This document shows, piece by piece, positions 45,531 to 52,953 of a stretch of 64,000 nt of DNA. The DNA lies in assembly GCA_963697365.1 (NCBI GenBank), contig CAVONT010000002.1, positions 62,001-126,000 on the forward strand. Direction: 5' to 3'. The translations under genes were made by a program, and so were the position numbers. The notes under the pieces were generated by a model. The model did no database searches and was not told where the DNA came from. It worked only from the letters and a program-made list of their open reading frames with translations. Each line of letters starts with the position of its first letter. The stretch's first letter is position 1. This DNA is from CAIXZV01 sp963697365 (GTDB lineage: Bacteria; Chloroflexota; Limnocylindria; Limnocylindrales; CSP1-4).

Positions 45531-46292
45531 ATGGGTGTCTTGACGGGGCGAACGGCGATCGTGACCGGAGCTGCCTCAGGGATCGGCCGGGCGACGGCGG
45601 TGCGCCTGGCCCTTGAGGGCGCCTCGGTCGTCGTTGCGGATGTCGACGGAGACGGCGCAGCCGCCACCGTCACTGCCATCGAGGCGACGGGTGGACGGGC
45701 CGTGGCGGGCGTGGCAGATGTGACACGCGGCGAGGACTGCCGGCGCCTGGTGGAGATCGCGACCGGCCAGTTCGGCAGCCTCGACGTCGTCGTCAACTGC
45801 GCCGGCATCGTCCGGCGCGCCGACGTGGTGGGCACGACCGAGGACGAGTGGGACGCGGTGATGGCCGTCAACGTCCGCTCGATCTTCCTGATGGGCAAAC
45901 ATGCCGTTCCAGTGATGGCCGCGGCGGGTGCAGGCGCGATCGTGAACATCGGGTCCGGGTGGGGCCTCAAGGGCGGCGGCAACGCGGTGAGCTACTGCGC
46001 GTCGAAGGGCGCCGTCGTCAACATGACGAGGGCGATGGCGATCGATCACGGACCGGCCGGGATCCGGGTCAACTGCGTCTGCCCCGGCGACACCGATACG
46101 CCCATGCTTCGCCATGAGGCCCGCCAGCTCGGTCAGGACGAAGCCTCGTTCCTCGCGGAGGGTGCCGAGCGGCCGCTTGCACGTTTAGGCTCGCCGGACG
46201 ACATCGCCCAGGCGGTGCTCTACCTCGCCTCCGATGCCGCCGCGTGGGTCACGGGCGCCATCCTGGTCGTCGACGGCGGCGGGATCGCCTGA
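45531..46292 (+). CDS. SDR-family oxidoreductase (second in the array)
   Basis: 253 residues, classical SDR in one intact frame. TGAASGIGRATAVRLALE, VVVADVDGDGA (acidic residue favouring NAD), VVNCAGIVRRADVVG, catalytic Ser in VNIGSGWGLKGGG, YCASKGAVVNMTRAMAID (Tyr-x3-Lys) and NCVCPGDTDTPML. ATG 45531 with GAGGAGAAG upstream. It is 34 bases after the AcoX-like gene and ends the array. Having two SDRs in one operon suggests two oxidation steps or oxidation followed by reduction. A TCCGCAC/GTGCGGA dyad follows its stop. Confidence 0.88.
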   Translation: MGVLTGRTAIVTGAASGIGRATAVRLALEGASVVVADVDGDGAAATVTAIEATGGRAVAGVADVTRGEDCRRLVEIATGQFGSLDVVVNCAGIVRRADVVGTTEDEWDAVMAVNVRSIFLMGKHAVPVMAAAGAGAIVNIGSGWGLKGGGNAVSYCASKGAVVNMTRAMAIDHGPAGIRVNCVCPGDTDTPMLRHEARQLGQDEASFLAEGAERPLARLGSPDDIAQAVLYLASDAAAWVTGAILVVDGGGIA

Positions 46293-46293
46293 G

Positions 46294-46309
46294 TCCGCAC
46301 ACGTGCGGA
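46294..46309. other. Perfect 7-bp dyad after the SDR gene
   Basis: TCCGCAC-AC-GTGCGGA begins two bases after the SDR stop. With such a short loop a five-base stem is more realistic. There is no T-run, so it may mark the transcript end or be an operator for the next gene. Confidence 0.35.
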
Positions 46310-46352
46310 GCCGTCGCGGACACGAATCGCGGCAGCCTCGTACGATGCGCAG

Positions 46353-47354
46353 GTGATCGTCGAGCCCGTCCCGCTCGGTCCTCCGTCGGCGCCCCGGCGT
46401 CGTCTGCGTGCGCTTGCGGTCGTCGTGCCCCTGCTGCTTCTGGGCGGCGTGGTCGCCGCGGGCACGCTCGGACCACAGGCCGCCCCATCCCCGAGCCCGT
46501 CGGGCCTGGCCGCCGTGGCGCCCTCGGCCGCGCCGTCCGGCCCACCGGCGTCCGCCGGCACCGCGATATCCGACGAGACGCCGGCGAGCCCTCCACCTGA
46601 TCTCCCCGCCCGGATCGCAGGACTCGACGTGCTCACCGTCGCGGAGGCGCTCGAGGGCCGCAGGGCGGGCCGCTTGAGCGGTGTGACCGCTGTGGCCGGC
46701 TACCTCGGCGTGCGCGAGCTCCCGGCATGTTCCGGCACCTTCTGTGCCCGGACGGGGATCCTCGCCGTGCGCCCGTTCACCGCGGCCACGGGCTTCGCGG
46801 ACATGGGCGTTCACCTGCACCCGCAGTTCCCGGCCGGTGTGGTCCTGCCACCAGCCGCCAACCTGGCCGATGTCGATCCTGACGCTGGTGACTCGCAGGC
46901 ACCGCTCGCGATCGTCGTCGCCCGGTTCGACGACCCTCGAGCGCGGGAGTGCCTGCCCGCCGGCCGCCACTGCGGCGAGGAGCTGGTGGTAGAGCGCGTG
47001 GTGTGGGTGGACGGCGACTCGTACCCGGCCAACCGGGCGGTCGAGCCTGCGGTGCCCGTCACGCCCCCAGCGATCAGGGTGCGCACGGCCGGACGCGCGG
47101 CCGAGCGGGGCCTCGGCTCGAGCGCCACCCCGATGATGACCGTGCTTGTCCGGCCCGGCACCATCGCCTACATCGACTCCGCCATGGCCCCATTCCTTGC
47201 CGACGTCGGTCCGGATCCCGTCTGGTACGTCCGCGGTCTTCAGCTGGGGCCGGGCGAGCCGGCCATCGAGTGGGTCATCGCCAGGGCCGACGGCTCGCTG
47301 CTCCTGCGGGGACTGCAGCCCATCCCTCCGGCCGCGACCGCCAGTCCCAGCTGA
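46353..47354 (+). CDS. Secreted or anchored protein with one Cys-containing repeat domain
   Basis: 333 residues, family not recognised. N-terminal membrane helix (LAVVVPLLLLGGVVAAGTL) after a short cytoplasmic part, then an Ala/Pro/Ser linker, then a domain of about 150 residues with GLDVLTVAEALEGRRAG, VAGYLGVRELPACSGTFC, HLHPQFPAGVVLPPA, APLAIVVARFDD and CLPAGRHCGEELVVERVVWV. Four Cys (two pairs) look disulfide-ready. The last third has VLVRPGTIAYIDSAM and VWYVRGLQL. The next gene has two copies of the same domain. Start GTG 46353. Likely an extracytoplasmic binding protein; function unknown. Confidence 0.6.
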   Translation: MIVEPVPLGPPSAPRRRLRALAVVVPLLLLGGVVAAGTLGPQAAPSPSPSGLAAVAPSAAPSGPPASAGTAISDETPASPPPDLPARIAGLDVLTVAEALEGRRAGRLSGVTAVAGYLGVRELPACSGTFCARTGILAVRPFTAATGFADMGVHLHPQFPAGVVLPPAANLADVDPDAGDSQAPLAIVVARFDDPRARECLPAGRHCGEELVVERVVWVDGDSYPANRAVEPAVPVTPPAIRVRTAGRAAERGLGSSATPMMTVLVRPGTIAYIDSAMAPFLADVGPDPVWYVRGLQLGPGEPAIEWVIARADGSLLLRGLQPIPPAATASPS

Positions 47355-47400
47355 ACGTGGCATCCGCACCGGGCCGCCCGAACGTAGTGATCAGCAACCG

Positions 47401-49197
47401 ATGATCGTCCCGCCGACCCCGACCACCCCCCGCTCCCCGATCCGTCGTGCCATCCGTGCCGCCGGCCTCATCGCCGCGCCGGTGCTCCTGGTGGCCGCCG
47501 TGGCCATCGGCGTGGCCGGCCCGAAACCGGAGCCGCCACCCACGCCCCCGCCCGCGGCACCGGCCACGTCCGCACCAGCCGCGACCGCTGCCCCGGTCGA
47601 CCCGTCTCCAGCCACGCCACCTGCGGAACCCGCCACGCCGGCCGACACCGCCAGCGCCTGGCCCCCGGAAGCCCTGCGCCCGTTCAGCGGCCTGGATGTG
47701 CTGACGCCACCGGAGGCCGTGCTGCTGCGGGCGGCGGGCGCGGCCGACGGTCCTGTCGTGATCCACGGCCACCTCAAGCTGGATGGGCCGGCCGAATCCT
47801 GCGACGGCGGCCGGCTGGGACCGCTTGGACCCTGGTGTGTCCGGACGGGCATCCTCGCCGAGCGCGCCTGGGCCGTCACCGGCGCCGACTTCGATCCCTT
47901 GTCAGGTCATCTCCACGTGACCCTGCCCCTGGGCGTCCGCGCGCCAGAGGTCCTCGGGCGAATGGCCGTCGCGACGGCGGGCCCCCCGCTGCCGGTGGTG
48001 GTCGTCGGGCGCTTCACCGGGACGCGCTGCGATCCAGCCGACCTCGCCTGGTGCGAGGAGCCCTTCGTGGTGGACCGGGTGGCGTGGGCCGACGGTGTCC
48101 GGGCCACGATCATCGCCGCTCGCCGAGGACCGCGCTCGAGACCGGTCAGCGGCGGGCGAATCCCTTCGAGCAGGCCGTGACCCCGCGGCAGACCCCGCTC
48201 CTCGCGATCCTGGCGTGGCCTGAGACCATCGCCCGCCTCGACCCGGCAACGGCCGAGGCAGCCGGCCGCCTCGAGGCCTCCGAGCCGGTGTGGTACCTGC
48301 GCGTCATCGAGAGCGAGGGCAGGGGTCCCTCGTCGCACGGCGGCAACCCGGCCGTGCACTGGATCCTGCTCGACGAGCGCAGGCTCGGCGTGCTCGCCAC
48401 CGGCGACACGGGCGTCACGGCCGACCCTGCCACGGTGCCACCGGAGCGGACGGCGTCGGACCCGTTCCCGACCGTTGCGGGCGATCTCGGCGTCCGGGCC
48501 GTGGGCGCGACGCGGGCTGCCGTGACGGGCGGGGTGGACGGCCCGGTGGCGGTCGCGGGGTATCTCAACGACGTCCGGGCGGCAGGAGCCTGCACGTCGG
48601 ACCGGCCGGAGCGCGACAACCTGTGCACCCGCGTGGCGACCCTGGATCCGCGATCCCGTCCGGGCGATGGCGGAGCGGGCATCCCACTCAGGATCCCGCC
48701 CGGCGTGCGCCTGCCCCCCGGCGCCGGCGTGTCCGGATCGGGCCCGGTGGCAGTCGTGATCCTCGGCCGCCCGCGCCTCGGCGGGTCGGGCTGCGCCGCC
48801 ACGCCCGCCTGCGAGCTCTCGCTCGAGGTCGATCGTGTCTCGTGGGCAGCCGGCTCGGAGCTGCAATCACGGCCGGTCATCGACCCACTGCTCGGGGCCG
48901 AGACGCGCAGTGAGTGCGCGGGCGACCCGCTCCGGCGCGGAACGCCTCGCCGCGGGGTGGTCCGGAACCGTGCTCGTCTCCGCGCTCGTGCCCACCAGGA
49001 GGGTGGCGGACCTCGACCCGCAGGCGGCAGCCATGCTCGGGAGTGGAGCTGCCGGGAACCGCGTTGTCTGGTACGTCCGTGCGCTCGAGACGCAGTACGG
49101 CTCGATGCGGTTTCCGCCCGGAGACGTGCCCCCGAGGGTCAGCTGGGTCGTCGCGGACGCCACGACCGGGCAGGCGCTCGCCTGGGGGGCAGGCTGA
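47401..49197 (+). CDS. Secreted or anchored protein with two Cys-containing repeat domains, two frame breaks
   Basis: About 598 residues, paralogous to the preceding gene. N-terminal helix AAGLIAAPVLLVAAVAIGVA, then a Pro/Ala/Thr linker. Domain 1: FSGLDVLTPPEAVLLRAAG, VVIHGHLKL, a Cys pair ending in PWCVRTGILA, VVVVGRFTGTRCDPADLAWC and EPFVVDRVAWADG. Domain 2: LGVRAVGATRAAVTGGV, VAVAGYLNDVRAAGACTS, NLCTRVATL, VVILGRPRLGGSGCAA and SLEVDRVSWAAG. Frame changes occur near 48125 (one base lost) and 48910 (one gained). ATG 47401 is 46 bases after the paralog, so the two are co-transcribed. Function unknown. Confidence 0.6.
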
Positions 49198-49227
49198 GGA
49201 CACAGGAGCGCCGGTCAGTCCGCCCGG

Positions 49228-50619
49228 TCAGTCCGCCCTGTAGGCCACCTGCCCGCCGGCGATCACGAGCCGGACGACGCCGCGGAGCTCGCGCCCGAGG
49301 AGCGGCGTGTTCTTGCCCTTCGATGCGAGCGACTCGGCGGTGACCGTCCAGCGGGCGCTCGCGTCCACGACGACGATGTCCGCCGGCTCGCCCACGCGAA
49401 GGCCAGGCGGGATCACCCCGTCCGCGCCGAGCACGAGGGCCGGTCCCGTCGTGAGCGCCTCGACCACCCGGGCCAGCGGTGCGCGGCCGGCGGCCGCCAG
49501 CTCCAGCAGCACCGGCAGGGCCGTCTCGATCCCCGAGATCCCGTTGACCGCCCAGCCGAACTCGACGTGCTTGTCCACCTCGGTGTGCGGCGCATGGTCC
49601 GTGGCGACCGCGTCAGCCGTCCCATCCACGAGCGCCCGGAGGCACGCGGCCGCATCCTCGGCCGAGCGCAGCGGCGGGTTCACGCGCAGCGAGGTGTCGA
49701 AGGGCTCCGCGGTCAGCGAGCCGTCCGTCCACGGGTCGAGCGCCCGCCCGTCGGAGTCCAACTGCTCCCACGCCCAGCGACGCGAGCCCGCGATCCAGGC
49801 GTCCGTGAAGGCGAGGTGATGCGGCGTCACGTCACACGTCACCGGCAGCCCGGCGGCCTTCGCGGCCCGGACGTGGTCCAGCGAGGCCGCCGTGGACACG
49901 TGCGTGAGGTGGAGGCGTGCGGCGGGAACGTCCGGCACCACGTCGGCCAGGACGGCGATCGCCCGCGCCACGGCCCCCGCCTCGCCCGCGATCGGCCAGC
50001 CCTTGAGGCCAAGCACCGATGCCACATACCCCTCGGACGCCTCCGCGCCGGTCGTGAGCGCGGGATCCTCGGGGTGGTCGATCAGCGGCAGCCCGAGCGA
50101 CCCCGCGTACGCGAGGGCGTTGCGCAGGAGCGCGGGCGCGTGCACCGGCGCGCCGTCGTCGGAGAAGCCGACCACGCCGGCATCGGCCAGCTCACCCATC
50201 GGCGCGAGCGTCTCGCCCTTGCGCCCGGACGTGACGGCCCCGTGCACGAGCACGCGCACCGGCGAGCCTGAAGCCCACGCGGCGCCCAGCACCTGCCCGA
50301 CGACGCCCGGCGTGTCGATCGTGGGCGTCGTGTTGGGCATCAGCGCCACGGTGGTGAAGCCGCCGTGCGCCGCCGCAGCAAGGCCCGTCGCAATCGTCTC
50401 CGCGTCCTCGTTGCCCGGCTCCCGGAAGTGGGCGTGCAGGTCGATCAGGCCCGGCAGGATGAGCATGCCGCCGGGCGTGATGCCCGGGGTGTCATCAGGC
50501 AGCCAGGTGACCTGCTCCAGCACGCCGTCGCGCACCGCGATCTGGGCAGGTCCCTCGCGGCCGGACCCGGGATCCACCGCCCAGCCCCGCAGGACCAGGC
50601 CGTCCGCCGTCTCACTCAC
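49228..50619 (-). CDS. pyrC: Dihydroorotase
   Basis: Zinc amidohydrolase closing carbamoyl-aspartate to dihydroorotate, 463 residues, class I type. Metal motif GLIDLHAHFREPGNEDAETI; HGGFTTVALMPNTTP; GVVGFSDDGAPV; HLTHVSTAASLDHV; TCDVTPHHLAFTDA; VATDHAPHTEVDK (catalytic Asp); NGISGIETALPVL. The metal-bridging Lys position common in this class is not obvious in these motifs and would need a structural alignment. GTG 50619 overlaps the pyrB stop (GTGA) and has GGAGGG seven bases upstream. Third gene of pyrR-pyrB-pyrC. Confidence 0.93.
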   Translation of the reverse strand: MSETADGLVLRGWAVDPGSGREGPAQIAVRDGVLEQVTWLPDDTPGITPGGMLILPGLIDLHAHFREPGNEDAETIATGLAAAAHGGFTTVALMPNTTPTIDTPGVVGQVLGAAWASGSPVRVLVHGAVTSGRKGETLAPMGELADAGVVGFSDDGAPVHAPALLRNALAYAGSLGLPLIDHPEDPALTTGAEASEGYVASVLGLKGWPIAGEAGAVARAIAVLADVVPDVPAARLHLTHVSTAASLDHVRAAKAAGLPVTCDVTPHHLAFTDAWIAGSRRWAWEQLDSDGRALDPWTDGSLTAEPFDTSLRVNPPLRSAEDAAACLRALVDGTADAVATDHAPHTEVDKHVEFGWAVNGISGIETALPVLLELAAAGRAPLARVVEALTTGPALVLGADGVIPPGLRVGEPADIVVVDASARWTVTAESLASKGKNTPLLGRELRGVVRLVIAGGQVAYRAD

Positions 50620-51626
50620 GCGTTCCCTCCCGCGCGTCGCGCGCCGGCCAGCAGGTAGAGCAGGGCCATACGCACGGCGACGCCGTTGGTGACCTGCGCC
50701 GTGATCACCGAGCGGGGATCGACGGCGACGTCGGCCGCGATCTCGACGCCCTCGTTCATCGGGCCCGGGTGCATGACGATGCAGTCGGGCGTGGCAGCCT
50801 TGAGGCGCTCCTGGGTGAGCCCGTAGCGGGCGGCGTACTCGCGCAGCGAGGGCAGCATGCCCGACGCCATCCGCTCCTTCTGGATGCGCAGGGCCATCAC
50901 GACGTCGGCGTCCTTGAGCGCCGCGTCGACGTCGGAGGTGACGGTGAACCGCCGGCCCGCCGCGCCGCGTGTCGCCCACGCCTCGAAACCGCGCAGCAGC
51001 GTGGACGGCCCGCAGATCCAGAGGTCTGCGCCCATCGCCGTGAGGGACCAGATGTTGGACCGCGCCACGCGGGAATGGAGCGCGTCGCCCAGGATCACGA
51101 CCTTGCGCCCGTCGAGCGAGCCGCCCGGCAGCCGCGAGCGCAGCGTGTACAGGTCCAGCAGCGCCTGTGACGGGTGGGCGTGCCAGCCGTCGCCACCGTT
51201 GAGCACCGCTCCGCCGAACACCTCGGCGGCGAGGTACGGCGCCCCGGACACGCCGTGGCGCATCACGAGCATGTCGGCGCCGAGCGCCTCGATCGTGCGC
51301 ACGGTGTCGACAAGGCTCTCCCCCTTCGACACCGACGAGGAGGCCGCCGCGATGTTGACCACGTCACAGGAGAGGTTCTTCGCCGCGACCTCGAACGAGA
51401 CGCGGGTCCGCGTGGAAGCCTCGTAGAAGAGGATCGTCACATTGGTGCCCCGGAGGGCCGGCACCTTCGGGATCGGCCGCGCCAGGACCTCGCGCATGGC
51501 ATCGGCGGTGCCCATCACCAACTCGATCTCACCACGTGTGAGCGTGTCGACATCCAGCAGGTGGCCGTGGCGCCACGTGTGGGGCTGGGTCTCGGGAGGT
51601 GCGTCGACGGCAGGGATCGTGGTCAC
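50616..51626 (-). CDS. pyrB: Aspartate carbamoyltransferase catalytic subunit
   Basis: Committing step of pyrimidine synthesis: carbamoyl phosphate plus aspartate. 336 residues. TILFYEASTRTRVSFEVAAK (carbamoyl-phosphate loop), SVSKGESLVDTVRTIEALGA (Ser-Lys loop from the adjacent subunit), MRHGVSGAPYLAAE, GDGWHAHPSQALLDLYTL, VVILGDALHSRVARSNIW and HPGPMNEGVEI. No pyrI regulatory gene is nearby. GTG 51626 overlaps the pyrR stop (GTGA). Confidence 0.94.
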   Translation of the reverse strand: MTTIPAVDAPPETQPHTWRHGHLLDVDTLTRGEIELVMGTADAMREVLARPIPKVPALRGTNVTILFYEASTRTRVSFEVAAKNLSCDVVNIAAASSSVSKGESLVDTVRTIEALGADMLVMRHGVSGAPYLAAEVFGGAVLNGGDGWHAHPSQALLDLYTLRSRLPGGSLDGRKVVILGDALHSRVARSNIWSLTAMGADLWICGPSTLLRGFEAWATRGAAGRRFTVTSDVDAALKDADVVMALRIQKERMASGMLPSLREYAARYGLTQERLKAATPDCIVMHPGPMNEGVEIAADVAVDPRSVITAQVTNGVAVRMALLYLLAGARRAGGNA

Positions 51627-52183
51627 GGGCGGGACTCCGCGTCGGCCACCGGCCGACGGTCGATGTCGACGGCGTCCTCGCCGTCGGTCTCCTCGACCAG
51701 GACGTGGACGACCTCCTCGCGCGAGGTGGGCACGTTCTTGCCCACGTGGTCGGCGCGGATCGGCAGCTCGCGGTGGCCACGGTCGACGAGCACCGCCAGC
51801 CGGATCGCCTGGGGTCGTCCGAAGTCGATGAGCGCATCCATGGCGGCGCGGATGGTGCGGCCGGTGTAGAGGACGTCGTCCACGAGCACCACGGTCCGGC
51901 CGTTGAGGTCGAACGGGATCGCGGTGCCCTTCACGACCGGCTGGCTCGCCACGAGCGACAGGTCGTCGCGGTAGAAGGTGATGTCCAGCGCGCCGACGGG
52001 GACCTCGACGCCCTCGTGCTCCCGGATGGCCACCGCCATCCGCTGGGCGAGGGGAACGCCGCGGCGCTGGATGCCGACGAGGACGAGGCCGTCGGTTCCC
52101 GCCTGCTTCTCGACCACCTCGTGGGAGATACGGGTGATGGCGCGACGGACGTCATCGCCGGCCATGATGCGGCGACCGGTCAC
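51623..52183 (-). CDS. pyrR: PyrR: pyr operon RNA-binding regulator/uracil phosphoribosyltransferase
   Basis: 186 residues. PRTase fold with IMAGDDVRRAITRISHEVVE, LVLVGIQRRGVPLAQRMAVA, GALDITFYRDDLS (PyrR signature) and PRPP loop TVVLVDDVLYTGRTIRAAMD. PyrR binds a conserved loop in pyr mRNA when UMP is high and represses expression. GTG 52183 is annotated, but the strong GGAGGAG is 28 or more bases upstream. A GTG at 52206 is well placed for that site but opens a frame of only eight codons, ending in a TGA that overlaps GTG 52183. Either a leader peptide couples translation or one base is wrong and the true start is 52206. Confidence 0.92.
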   Translation of the reverse strand: MTGRRIMAGDDVRRAITRISHEVVEKQAGTDGLVLVGIQRRGVPLAQRMAVAIREHEGVEVPVGALDITFYRDDLSLVASQPVVKGTAIPFDLNGRTVVLVDDVLYTGRTIRAAMDALIDFGRPQAIRLAVLVDRGHRELPIRADHVGKNVPTSREEVVHVLVEETDGEDAVDIDRRPVADAESRP

Positions 52184-52225
52184 AGGGTCGACCTTCGGCG
52201 CTGCACGGGACTGCTCCTCCTTCCG

Positions 52226-52257
52226 GGCCTCACGGGGCCCATCCCGGCCTCACGGGA
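52226..52257 (-). promoter_or_regulatory. Two PyrR-binding-loop sequences in the pyr leader
   Basis: Read on the minus strand, 52257-52246 gives TCCCGTGAGGCC, matching the PyrR RNA-binding consensus UCCNGNGAGGY. A second copy 20 bases downstream, at 52237-52226, reads CCCCGTGAGGCC. Each sits in a short GC stem (CCGG and GGGC arms). The second is directly upstream of the GGAGGAG ribosome site (about 52211-52222), so PyrR binding there could block ribosome entry. PyrR control by translation is known in mycobacteria. Confidence 0.7.
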
Positions 52258-52326
52258 CCGGCGTGGAAATCGTCGCCAGTCTACCGTGCCCGGCCCGCCT
52301 CGGGCGTGCGGCGGAGGAACCGCGGC

Positions 52327-52878
52327 TCAGTAGACCGAGACCGTCACCCTGGTCGTCCCGGACCACGACGGGCAGCCGCAGATCGCGAAGAAGTCAGGGG
52401 CGTAGAGGTCCACGATCCGGCTCTTCGTCGTCGGCCCATAGTCGGTGACCGTTCGCTGGATGCAGCCGCCATCGCCGCAGATCACGACCAGGGTGCCTCG
52501 TGGCAAGCGCATCGCCGTGGACCCGTGGTGGTAGAACGTGGCGAGGCCCGTCAGCGTGGACTTCGGCTCCTTCCAGGCCTTGCCCGAGCGAGGCTCCGGC
52601 TGGTCGACCGATGCACGCCGCCTGGGCACCTTGGGCGCGCGGCCAGGTTCGACAAGCGTGTCCGTCTCCGATATGGCACCCGCCGAGTCGAGGGCAGGAT
52701 CCGCTGCGCCGCCGGCGTGTTGCGCGGGGGCGTTCGCGGAGATCACCACCGAGGTGAAGGCCGCCGCTGCCGTGTCCGTGGCCTGGGACGGGGCTTGTGA
52801 CCCGGCCGGGACTGGCAGGCCGGCGAGGGCGAGTGCGGCGATGAGCGTCGCGCCCGCGACCACCGTTCTGCGTCGCAT
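52327..52878 (-). CDS. Secreted RlpA-like double-psi beta-barrel protein
   Basis: 183 residues. Signal peptide MRRRTVVAGATLIAALALAG with a likely cut near PAGSQA. After an Ala-rich linker, residues about 108-183 form a short RlpA-like barrel: GLATFYHHGSTAMRLPRGTL, IQRTVTDYGPTTKSRIVDLY (the VTDYGP and D-L-Y elements are typical) and FFAICGCPSWSG. It has two Cys pairs. RlpA-family proteins bind or cleave naked glycan in peptidoglycan; the lytic Asp seems present (IVDLY). ATG 52878. Downstream of the sigma/anti-sigma genes on the same strand, 75 bases away. Confidence 0.78.
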   Translation of the reverse strand: MRRRTVVAGATLIAALALAGLPVPAGSQAPSQATDTAAAAFTSVVISANAPAQHAGGAADPALDSAGAISETDTLVEPGRAPKVPRRRASVDQPEPRSGKAWKEPKSTLTGLATFYHHGSTAMRLPRGTLVVICGDGGCIQRTVTDYGPTTKSRIVDLYAPDFFAICGCPSWSGTTRVTVSVY

Positions 52879-52953
52879 GGGACGCGCAGCGTACAGGATC
52901 GCGCAGCCGCTGGCGAGGGGTGGGATCGCGCTCCGGGAATGGCCGCCCGGCGG

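Noticed and set aside
34481..46292. Reading the locus as a standard glycine-cleavage operon
   Set aside because: gcvT, gcvH and lpd are absent and the P-protein-like subunits have altered conserved loops.
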